Of a stretch of 8,816 bases of DNA, positions 1 through 5,930 are shown piece after piece (position 1 is the first letter of the stretch; each line of letters starts with the position of its first letter). This DNA comes from Dethiosulfovibrio sp. (GTDB taxonomy: Bacteria; Synergistota; Synergistia; Synergistales; Dethiosulfovibrionaceae). Under the pieces are notes generated by a model. The model was not told where the DNA came from. It made no database searches and was given only the letters and a program-made list of their open reading frames with translations. Both the position numbers and the translations under genes were made by a program. Where the stretch lies: the NCBI GenBank assembly GCA_028709985.1, contig JAQUTB010000052.1, positions 1 through 8,816 on the forward strand, in the 5' to 3' direction.

Positions 1-364
1 CCCAATGCCTCTAGCTTAGTGATTTAAATTTATAGGCAATGGCGGCAGACTATGAGGCCTGCCACCACCAGTTTTGTCCTGAGAAAATTCGGTTCATATC
101 GATCTCTCCCGTCCCTGGATAATTGCCCGGTAGTTTATACCGAGGTGGGTGGAAATGTCAAGGGGCACATCAAAAATGAAATTTCACACCAGCTAGAAAT
201 TAAGTCTAAAGGTCGATAAGTTTGCATCCGATAATAAAATTGACTAGAGGTGTACGCAAGTGCATCTCGCAGATGCTTTAGATTAACCCCTAGCCTTGTC
301 TGAAAAGGGACAAAAAGACCCTGGCGTGGCCACGCCAGGGACAATCTGAGAAAGGAGATTAAAA
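1..364. other. Gene-free leader region with several small inverted repeats
   Basis: I recognise no gene in this stretch. It is fairly AT-rich and holds several short inverted repeats: an 8-bp imperfect stem (40-48 with 59-67), CGGTA/TACCG (128-132 with 138-142), GCATCT/AGATGC around a three-base loop (262-276), and the perfect palindrome listed separately (319-340). That density could reflect a structured RNA leader or operators, but no known riboswitch or tRNA pattern is recognisable. A 55-codon open frame at 52-219 lacks a convincing ribosome binding site and any familiar motif. Confidence 0.4.
319..340. repeat. Perfect 22-bp palindrome upstream of small ORF
   Basis: The 11-base half CCCTGGCGTGG (319-329) is followed immediately by its exact reverse complement (330-340). 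It ends 10 bases before the AAAGGAG ribosome binding site of the small ORF at 365. With no spacer it suits a dimeric repressor operator. As RNA it would fold with a loop of about 4 bases and could act as an attenuator or mask translation. No T tract follows, so a simple intrinsic terminator is unlikely. Confidence 0.7.
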
Positions 365-505
365 TTGAACATTAAAAAAATTGCTTTTCTGTTGGGCGCA
401 ATCTCGCGAATAATCGCATTTTTTGAGCGACACAAACCACTGCCCGCACCTGCTGCTTCTTGCGACACTGCTATTGTCGCTATCGTCGCTATCGTGCGCA
501 GATAG
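365..505 (+). CDS. Possible 46-residue peptide with Ala-Ile-Val repeat tail
   Basis: I do not recognise this gene. The TTG start at 365 lies 7 bases after AAAGGAG (351-357), which is good spacing, and the frame runs to TAG at 503-505. The predicted peptide has three parts: a basic, hydrophobic N-terminal half (starting MNIKKIAFLLGAISRIIAFF), a Pro/Ala-rich hinge (PLPAPAAS, residues 25-32), and a tail starting at the single Cys33 (CDTAIVAIVAIVRR). The tail contains three Ala-Ile-Val units encoded by a 9-base tandem repeat. The N-terminal segment could insert in or associate with the membrane. A 22-bp palindrome lies just upstream and a 46-base hairpin starts 7 bases after the stop. It could be a small membrane peptide, a type I toxin-like peptide or a modified-peptide precursor, but no processing or export gene is nearby. 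It may also be a chance frame. Only the RBS, spacing and repeat favour a real gene. Confidence 0.38.
   Translation: MNIKKIAFLLGAISRIIAFFERHKPLPAPAASCDTAIVAIVAIVRR
470..496 (+). repeat. Three-copy 9-bp tandem repeat
   Basis: GCTATTGTC, GCTATCGTC and GCTATCGTG follow one another without a gap. In the frame of the small ORF at 365 each unit encodes Ala-Ile-Val. The two base differences between units (ATT/ATC and GTC/GTG) are synonymous, which mildly favours this being a translated frame. Confidence 0.75.
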
Positions 506-511
506 TTAGAA

Positions 512-557
512 CATAATAACTGCGGAATATGTTAGAGCATATACCGCAGTTATTATG
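512..557. repeat. Long hairpin-forming inverted repeat after small ORF
   Basis: CATAATAACTGCGG (512-525) pairs exactly with CCGCAGTTATTATG (544-557). An A/A mismatch (526, 543) is followed by a further 5-bp stem (ATATG 527-531 with CATAT 538-542) closing a 6-base loop. It starts 7 bases after the stop of the small ORF. With no U tract it is not a classical terminator. It could protect an RNA 3' end, be an operator, or be a remnant of a small palindromic element. It lies about 100 bases upstream of the helicase promoter candidate. Confidence 0.7.
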
Positions 558-659
558 CTACTTGCCTTTTCGATTCCTGTCAAGCAAAGAGCTAGAGTAT
601 CTAGCTTACTGCTACATTTTACCCCAAACTACGCCTCTTACCCCCACGTTAGGCTCCGA

Positions 660-668
660 TGCTACAAT
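660..668 (+). promoter_or_regulatory. Extended -10 promoter element for helicase operon
   Basis: TGCTACAAT is an extended -10 element (TGn followed by TACAAT, one mismatch to TATAAT). No good -35 box lies 16-19 bases upstream, which is common for extended -10 promoters. Transcription would start near 675, leaving a short leader with GGAG at 695-698 before the ATG at 708. This agrees with choosing 708 rather than 555 as the helicase start. Confidence 0.42.
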
Positions 669-707
669 GTCCCTGACCCATATCCCAGACGTTCGGAGCT
701 GATCTCT

Positions 708-3707
708 ATGAGGGCAATCCACCTTTCCTTCGGGGAACGGACCTTCTACCTGTGGGGGGAGGAGCCCAGGGAGCCTCAATCCCCCGATCCAAACCTCCTT
801 AAGCACCTCGTCCAGGGAGAGCTGTTTCAGCCCTCTGGGCGAATGACCACCGTAAAACGGACACTATGGCTTCCCGCAAGAGGGGGAGTCCCTGTCCCAT
901 CGTCGCCACTTCTGGGGGACGAGCCGGACCGGCGAAAAAAGACCGCCCTGGCTCCATTTTCCATCTCCGTCCTGCCCCTTAAGGCCCAAGACCTTCGGGA
1001 CCTTTTCCAACGGGACTCACTGGAGGTTCCCCCGGGAACCGGGCTCATCCTGGGCCGGTCCCTCCACTGGGGACTCAGGCTCTTTCGGCTGGTGGAAAAC
1101 CTCATAGCCCAGGAAAGCTACCTTCCGTCGCTGGTCCAGCGTGACTCAACCTGGGAGGCGGTCTGGATCCCCGTCCTGTCGGAGGAAGGGGAGAGGGCCA
1201 TGGGACATCTGGCGGAGAGCCTGCCCGGGGTGCTTCGCTCTATGGGGTCGGGGGAAAAGCCGCCGGAGGTCTCGGCCATGGACCACACCAGAGAGATGGT
1301 CTCAACGGTGCTGGACGGCCTGATCCGGCTTCAGCTTTTCAAGGGACCCCAAAAAGCGCTGCCTAGCCTTCACGACGTATGGCTGGAGGCCCTTAGATCG
1401 CCATCCCCTGAGGTTCGGTGGAAAGAGGAGAAAGACATAGTCGAGTTCGCCGCAGCCCTTGACCGCTGGAGTCGTCCCGCCAGACTGCACAGCGAATCGG
1501 CCTTTCGCTTCTGTCTTCGCCTGGAAGAGCCGCCGTCGGAGGAAGATCGGTGGGAGGTACGCTACCTGTTGCAGCCCAAGACCGACCCAAGCACCCTCCT
1601 CTCTCTGGAGGAGGTATTTAAAGGCTCCGGGTCCATACCTAAAAAGCTGCTCCAGACTGTCTCCCAGGAATTCATCCTGACCGCCCTGGGACAGGGAGCC
1701 AGGCTGTCGCCTCACATGGAACAAAGCCTGGAGAGAAAGGAGCTCCAGGGCTTCTCCCTCAGCTCCTCCGAGGCACTGCACTTTCTGAAAGAGGAGGCCT
1801 CCGCACTTCAGGCCTCTGGCTTCACCCTTCAGCTTCCTTCCTGGTGGATCAACCACAAGGGGCTGAAAAAAGTGGGGCTCACGGCCAAGGCCTCCAGCTC
1901 CTCGCCTAGCGACGGAGACCTGGGCCTTGAGAGCCTGCTGGACTTTCAGTACGTCCTCTCCCTGGGAGGAGAGGAGATAACCCCGGAGGAAATGAGGATG
2001 CTGGCGGAGCTAAAAACCCCTCTGGTGCGGTTCAGAGGCCAGTGGATAGAGACCAGCCCGGAGCACATTAAAAAAGCCCTGGACTTCCTAAAAAAACAGG
2101 GCTCCCGTAAGGTTACGGCGTCGGAGGTTCTGGCCTCCGCCCTTACCGACGGCGGCCTTCAGGTGGACGATCTTCCCCTGGAACGAGTCGCAGTGGAGGG
2201 ATGGTTCGCCCAGGTTCTGGAGGACCTGAAAAGCAAGAACCTATCCCCGGAGACACCCCCTCAGGAGTTTAAAGGAACCCTAAGACACTACCAGGAGGAG
2301 GGGTTCTCGTGGCTTTCCTACCTCCGTCGGTGGGGGCTGGGAGCCTGCTTGGCGGACGACATGGGACTGGGGAAAACCGTCCAGACCTTGGCCCACATCC
2401 AGAGGGAAAGGGAAAAAGGGGAGACCCAGCCAGCCCTCCTGATCTGCCCCACCTCGGTGGTGAACAACTGGCTGAAGGAGGCGGAGCGGTTCACCCCGGA
2501 GCTTCCGGTTTTAGTACACCACGGAACCGCCAGAAATCGGAAAAAAAGCTTCCAGACCGCCGCCCAGGACCACGGCCTGGTGATCTCCACCTTCGGACTC
2601 CTCCAGAGGGATCTGGCCCTCTTTCAGGAGGTTCCCTGGAGCTCTATGATTCTGGACGAGGCCCAGAACATAAAAAATCCCGAGGCGAAGCAGTCCAAGG
2701 CAGCCAGGAGCGTCGAGGCGAAACACCGAATCGCCCTGACCGGAACTCCGGTGGAAAACCGACCGATGGACCTGTGGAGCCTCATGGACTTCCTGAATCC
2801 CGGCCTTCTCGGCTCTCAGAGTTTCTTCAAAAAAACCTTCAAGATGCCCCGAGAGACCTCCCAAGGGGAGACCGCCCTGGAGAAGCTGCGGAAGGTGACC
2901 GCCCCCTTTTTGCTCCGGCGGCTCAAGACCGACAAGACCATCATAAAGGACCTGCCGGAAAAGATCGTCACGAAGGAATACTGTTCCCTGACAAAGGAAC
3001 AGGCCTCCCTCTATCAATCGGTGCTGGACAACCTTCAGGATGGGCTCAAAAACGGCGACGCCGGTGGCCGCAACGGACTGGTCCTGGCGACTCTGACCAA
3101 GCTCAAACAGATCTGCAACCACCCGGCCCATTTTCTGGGAGACAACTCCCCTCTGGAGAACCGCTCGGGCAAACTCCGCCGTCTGGTCGATCTTCTGGAG
3201 GGATTTCAGGAAAACCAGGAACACTGCCTCATCTTCACCCAATATCGGGAGATAGGGGAGATGCTCCAGGGATGGCTGAGGCGGCACTTCGCCCAGGAGG
3301 TCTTTTTGCTCCATGGAGGGATACCCCGAAAGAAACGGGACGAGATGGTGGAGGCCTTCCAAAGCTCGCCGAACGCCCCGAAGATATTCGTACTCTCCCT
3401 CAAAGCAGGAGGAACGGGAATCACACTGACCAGGGCGAACCACGTCGTCCACTTCGACCGATGGTGGAACCCTGCGGTGGAGAACCAGGCTACCGACCGA
3501 GCTTTCAGAATAGGACAGGAGAAAAACGTCCAGGTTCACACCTTTATAGTTCCAGGAACCCTGGAGGAGCGGATCGACACTATGCTGGAGAACAAAAAAG
3601 ACCTGGCGGAAAAGATCGTCGGTGGGGACAACGTCTGGATAGGGAACCTCTCGGACCGGGAACTTCAGGACCTGCTGAGGCTGGACAGAGAAGCGTTGGA
3701 GGTGTAG
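708..3707 (+). CDS. SNF2 family DEAD/DEAH-box helicase (999 aa)
   Basis: This is a cytoplasmic SNF2-type ATPase of the bacterial class that translocates on double-stranded DNA; its client complex is unknown. Residues 1 to about 370 are an unassigned N-terminal part. About 370-500 resembles the bacterial SNF2-associated domain DUF3670 (WW at 379-380, then LDFQYVLSLGGEEIT). The motor core follows: Walker A GLGKT (553-557), DEAQ (650-653), LTGTP (677-681), and in the second lobe AGGTGITLT (from 900), DRWWNP (from 917) and DRAFRIGQ (930-937). All catalytic motifs are intact. The frame is open from 555, but the family-like N-terminus MRAIHLSFGERTFYLW begins at 708, behind GGAG at 695-698 and the extended -10 element. 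The upstream 51 codons read like non-coding sequence. The gene is followed 3 bases later by a SWIM zinc finger gene, a recurrent bacterial pairing. Bacterial members are often proposed to act in DNA repair or transcription recycling, but the exact role is not shown here. Confidence 0.95.
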   Translation: MRAIHLSFGERTFYLWGEEPREPQSPDPNLLKHLVQGELFQPSGRMTTVKRTLWLPARGGVPVPSSPLLGDEPDRRKKTALAPFSISVLPLKAQDLRDLFQRDSLEVPPGTGLILGRSLHWGLRLFRLVENLIAQESYLPSLVQRDSTWEAVWIPVLSEEGERAMGHLAESLPGVLRSMGSGEKPPEVSAMDHTREMVSTVLDGLIRLQLFKGPQKALPSLHDVWLEALRSPSPEVRWKEEKDIVEFAAALDRWSRPARLHSESAFRFCLRLEEPPSEEDRWEVRYLLQPKTDPSTLLSLEEVFKGSGSIPKKLLQTVSQEFILTALGQGARLSPHMEQSLERKELQGFSLSSSEALHFLKEEASALQASGFTLQLPSWWINHKGLKKVGLTAKASSSSPSDGDLGLESLLDFQYVLSLGGEEITPEEMRMLAELKTPLVRFRGQWIETSPEHIKKALDFLKKQGSRKVTASEVLASALTDGGLQVDDLPLERVAVEGWFAQVLEDLKSKNLSPETPPQEFKGTLRHYQEEGFSWLSYLRRWGLGACLADDMGLGKTVQTLAHIQREREKGETQPALLICPTSVVNNWLKEAERFTPELPVLVHHGTARNRKKSFQTAAQDHGLVISTFGLLQRDLALFQEVPWSSMILDEAQNIKNPEAKQSKAARSVEAKHRIALTGTPVENRPMDLWSLMDFLNPGLLGSQSFFKKTFKMPRETSQGETALEKLRKVTAPFLLRRLKTDKTIIKDLPEKIVTKEYCSLTKEQASLYQSVLDNLQDGLKNGDAGGRNGLVLATLTKLKQICNHPAHFLGDNSPLENRSGKLRRLVDLLEGFQENQEHCLIFTQYREIGEMLQGWLRRHFAQEVFLLHGGIPRKKRDEMVEAFQSSPNAPKIFVLSLKAGGTGITLTRANHVVHFDRWWNPAVENQATDRAFRIGQEKNVQVHTFIVPGTLEERIDTMLENKKDLAEKIVGGDNVWIGNLSDRELQDLLRLDREALEV

Positions 3708-3710
3708 GCG

Positions 3711-4484
3711 ATGGCACGAAAGGTGGACGGAGGCATCAAGGCGATAAGCCGTAGAGGCAGCTTCGGCTCGACCTGGTGGGGGAAAGAGTGGGTCAGGCTT
3801 CTAGAGTCCTCCCGTATCGGCGGTCGGCTATCCCGAGGGAAGAACTACGCCAGAAAGGGACAGGTCACAGAGCTGGCCTCCTCACCGGGAAAGATAACCG
3901 CCAAGGTGCAGGGATCCGCGGCGGGAAAATATTCCGTCACGCTGGAATGTAAGGTTTTAACCGATGGGCAGAGGAAGGCACTTATTTCGGCGCTGGAGGA
4001 ACAGCCCTTTTTGGTGGCTCGACTTACGGAGAGGGATCTTCCAAGGGAGATGGAGGAGATTTTCGAGGGGGTTGGGCTACCGCTGTTTCCCGCCCCAGAG
4101 GTTGACCTGAAAACCGACTGTTCCTGCCCTGACTGGTCCAACCCATGCAAGCACATAGCCGCGGTGTTCTACCTGGTCGCCGAGGCCTTCGACTCAGACC
4201 CCTTTTTCCTGCTGACCCTCAGAGGACTGAGGAGGGAGGACCTTTTCGGCCTCTCCAGCGAGGAGCGGCCGAAAAAGGCGGTCCTTCCCCCGGAGCCCAT
4301 CCCCACCGACGGCGAGGGATTCTGGGGGTCCGCCGACCTGCCGCCTATTGGAGAGTCGCTTCCACCGTCGGAGTTCCACGGAACCCTCCCCCGTCGCCTT
4401 GGCCCACTGCCATTCTGGCGGGCATCAGAGCCCCTGATACCTTTCATGGAGGAGCTGTACAGGTCGGTGGGGGAGACTGAGTAG
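3711..4484 (+). CDS. SWIM zinc finger protein, partner of SNF2 helicase
   Basis: This 257-residue cytoplasmic protein carries a SWIM zinc-binding motif of the form CxC-x6-CxH (Cys137, Cys139, Cys146, His148 in CSCPDWSNPCKH). It is followed by a helical segment ending FDSDPFFLLTLRG that is typical of these helicase partners. The N-terminal part (TWWGKEWVRLLE, then RLSRGKNYARKGQV) also matches the usual layout of the family. The C-terminal 70 residues are Pro/acidic-rich and poorly defined. SWIM motifs bind DNA or protein in other systems, so the likely job is to help the SNF2 motor recognise its substrate; this is inferred from context. The ribosome binding site GGAGGTG (3698-3704) lies inside the end of the helicase gene and the start is 3 bases after its stop, so the two are co-transcribed and probably translationally coupled. 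Base composition matches the helicase. The arrangement recalls ywqA-ywqB of Bacillus subtilis. Confidence 0.93.
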   Translation: MARKVDGGIKAISRRGSFGSTWWGKEWVRLLESSRIGGRLSRGKNYARKGQVTELASSPGKITAKVQGSAAGKYSVTLECKVLTDGQRKALISALEEQPFLVARLTERDLPREMEEIFEGVGLPLFPAPEVDLKTDCSCPDWSNPCKHIAAVFYLVAEAFDSDPFFLLTLRGLRREDLFGLSSEERPKKAVLPPEPIPTDGEGFWGSADLPPIGESLPPSEFHGTLPRRLGPLPFWRASEPLIPFMEELYRSVGETE

Positions 4485-4520
4485 TTCACGCTATCGGAAA
4501 GGTTGAGGTGCAAAGACACA

Positions 4521-4760
4521 ATGAGAAAATTACGATCATATTACTCTAAAAACATAGATGCTTTCTTAGTGGAAACGGCCGAAAGCATCTTTGGCACTAT
4601 CAACAAAAACAATACATTTGCCAACGCAATCATTTATCAACGCAATAGCTGGGAAGAAGAGATTAGCATATTTAAAAATCAATTGATCGATTTTAAGGAA
4701 AGACGATTGACAGGCTCCGAAACCGAGAATGCCCACTTGGAACAGGAGGATACGGAGTAA
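4521..4760 (+). CDS. Small AT-rich gene; DUF2075-helicase-like N-terminal fragment
   Basis: This frame encodes 79 residues from the ATG at 4521, which lies 10 bases after TTGAGGTG (4503-4510). A TTG at 4503 would add six residues but has no usable ribosome binding site. The first ~60 residues (YYSKNIDAFL, then SIFGTI, NTFANAI and QRNSWEEEISIFKNQL) resemble, from memory, the short region ahead of the motor in DUF2075 (Schlafen-group-3-like) helicases. None of the motor follows. Instead the frame ends in a charged tail (ETENAHLEQEDTE), so it is probably a fragment that acquired a new end, or an unrelated small protein. It starts 36 bases after the SWIM stop and may be read through from that operon, but its AT-rich codons differ sharply from those of the helicase pair, suggesting transfer. 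The function is unknown. Confidence 0.55.
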   Translation: MRKLRSYYSKNIDAFLVETAESIFGTINKNNTFANAIIYQRNSWEEEISIFKNQLIDFKERRLTGSETENAHLEQEDTE

Positions 4761-4775
4761 AGGCAGGCATGGAAA

Positions 4776-4803
4776 CCCCGCCGCCCTAGGATGGGCGGCG
4801 GGG
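4776..4803. terminator. GC-rich hairpin between convergent genes
   Basis: CCCCGCCGCCC (4776-4786) and GGGCGGCGGGG (4793-4803) form a perfect 11-bp stem around a 6-base loop. It sits between the + strand operon ending at 4760 and the - strand HNH gene ending at 4825, where a bidirectional terminator would be expected. The T tract is poor both ways (only TTT after the stem on the - strand), so efficient intrinsic termination is not certain. Its GC-rich character matches the helicase and SWIM genes rather than the AT-rich genes on either side. Confidence 0.6.
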
Positions 4804-4824
4804 GCGTCAACAACGAAAATGCCA

Positions 4825-5838
4825 CTATTTTTCATTAATATCCAGACGTTTTTTGAGGATAATACCTTCTTTGTTTAATAATTCGTCAATTGTTATTCCG
4901 GCAACATCATATCTTTCTGCCGTTTGATAGCCCAGGCAAAGGTCTATGGGTTCATCTTTGACTTTAGTTTTTTTACTTAGGTCTACGAATTTTATTTTTG
5001 AAGTTCCGTAAGAGGGGCCGCCTGTTTCGTCTGCACCTGGTACTGGAATCACTTTGACACTAAACAGTTCATCCTTGCAGACACAAGGGACCATGATTTG
5101 AAAGCTATAATTTGCAAATTCTAAATAGAAAATATAATAGGGGATATTTTTTACATTGCTCTTCCGAATAAAACCCGTTGCGCGCATTTGTAATGTCATA
5201 GGGCCAGGAACATATCTCTCAATCATAGATTGATAGCTACCCATATCATATTTTGAACTAAGATGGCTATCTTCTTTTAACCAATCAACTGTATCAAGAA
5301 AAAAGGGCATTTGCTCATAGGGCAAAAGAGATAAAGCCATTTTCACCAATGCTTTGTATACTGCAACCGGAGTATATGTGTCGCGCACCGCATGGAAAAG
5401 GATGTAGTTCTCATGGTGCTCTATATTTTTGCTACCTTCAGTATCCTGGATAACTAAACCTTTATTGGTAAAGTCAATACGGGTTTTGCCATCCCTCGAT
5501 TTATACGAAGGAACTCCATCTTTTGCATGAATTTGAGATAGGGTCCGACCAAGACCCAAATACTTTGAAAAATCATCTTCAAGTTTTTGCCCGAAGAACC
5601 CATTGCAAGAATCACATTCATTTCTTAAAACGAACTCTTTGTTACCAGCTAATTCTGAGATAGCGTGTGCTTTTTTTTTGAACTTAACATCTGGATAATG
5701 TTTTCCACAAAATCTACATGCTTTATCGGTTAAATCAATGTCAACGAATTGTGTCTGTCCTGCATTGTGGACATATGTAAAATGATCATAATTATACATA
5801 TAGTATCCCATTCGATAAGATAGCTCCTGCAAATCCAT
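4825..5838 (-). CDS. HNH endonuclease (HNH_5-like), 337 aa
   Basis: The N-terminal third is a zinc-supported HNH nuclease fold: CxxC at Cys41/Cys44, the catalytic-type His58 in KKAHAISELAGN, then CxxCN at Cys75/Cys78/Asn79 and FGQKLEDDFSKYLG. This pattern fits the HNH_5 group of metal-dependent DNA nucleases. Residues from about 100 onward (GVPSYKSRDGKTRIDF and beyond) form a larger domain of unknown function seen in similar stand-alone proteins, perhaps for target recognition. No methyltransferase or obvious partner is adjacent, so it is not a classical restriction pair. A solitary defence or mobile-element nuclease is an inference. The start is firm: AGGGGG (5852-5847) lies 8 bases before the ATG, with a good -10 box upstream. 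The gene is markedly AT-rich compared with the helicase operon, indicating horizontal gain, and is complete with all metal and catalytic residues present. It runs convergent to the helicase operon and divergent from the topoisomerase relic. Confidence 0.8.
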   Translation of the reverse strand: MDLQELSYRMGYYMYNYDHFTYVHNAGQTQFVDIDLTDKACRFCGKHYPDVKFKKKAHAISELAGNKEFVLRNECDSCNGFFGQKLEDDFSKYLGLGRTLSQIHAKDGVPSYKSRDGKTRIDFTNKGLVIQDTEGSKNIEHHENYILFHAVRDTYTPVAVYKALVKMALSLLPYEQMPFFLDTVDWLKEDSHLSSKYDMGSYQSMIERYVPGPMTLQMRATGFIRKSNVKNIPYYIFYLEFANYSFQIMVPCVCKDELFSVKVIPVPGADETGGPSYGTSKIKFVDLSKKTKVKDEPIDLCLGYQTAERYDVAGITIDELLNKEGIILKKRLDINEK

Positions 5839-5883
5839 ATGTACTACCCCCTAACAGAACTGCACTCCCAAAATGTCAATCAA

Positions 5884-5912
5884 ATTATACCCCAAAAGAA
5901 ACCACAAAACAA
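5884..5912 (-). promoter_or_regulatory. Promoter of HNH endonuclease gene
   Basis: Read on the - strand, a perfect -10 box TATAAT (5889-5884) is preceded by TTGTTT (5912-5907) at 17-base spacing. Transcription would begin about 40 bases before the HNH start codon. The site lies in the 92-base gap between the HNH gene and the divergent topoisomerase relic, just upstream of the relic's ribosome binding site. The -35 box is weak. Confidence 0.48.
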
Positions 5913-5930
5913 CGACAAAAGGAGGAACCC

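Noticed and set aside
40..70. Hairpin ending in CCACCA that suggests a tRNA or tmRNA 3' end
   Set aside because: No T-loop GGTTCRA sequence or matching acceptor stem lies in the right place. The CCACCA is incidental.
52..219. 55-codon open frame on the + strand in the left region
   Set aside because: There is no good ribosome binding site and no motif. It is short enough to be chance in gene-free DNA, so it is noted only in the region entry.
555..707. Possible 51-codon N-terminal extension of the SNF2 helicase
   Set aside because: The frame is open but the start at 555 lies in the arm of a hairpin without a ribosome binding site. The residues do not look like the family, and both a -10 element (660-668) and GGAG (695-698) point to the ATG at 708.
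2511..3539. Long open frame (342 codons) on the - strand opposite the helicase
   Set aside because: It is antisense to intact helicase motifs with no recognisable domain or ribosome binding site. It is a composition artefact.
2309..3754. Long open frame (481 codons) on the + strand inside the helicase gene
   Set aside because: It lies in an alternative frame of a strongly conserved SNF2 motor. Its Gly/Pro/Arg-rich translation has no motif and is a by-product of GC-biased codons.
4503..4520. TTG start at 4503 for the small AT-rich gene
   Set aside because: No ribosome binding site lies at usable spacing before it. The GAGGTG at 4505-4510 serves the ATG at 4521.
4825..5838. Classical restriction-modification system around the HNH nuclease
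   Set aside because: No methyltransferase motif occurs anywhere in the window, so a stand-alone nuclease is all that can be supported.
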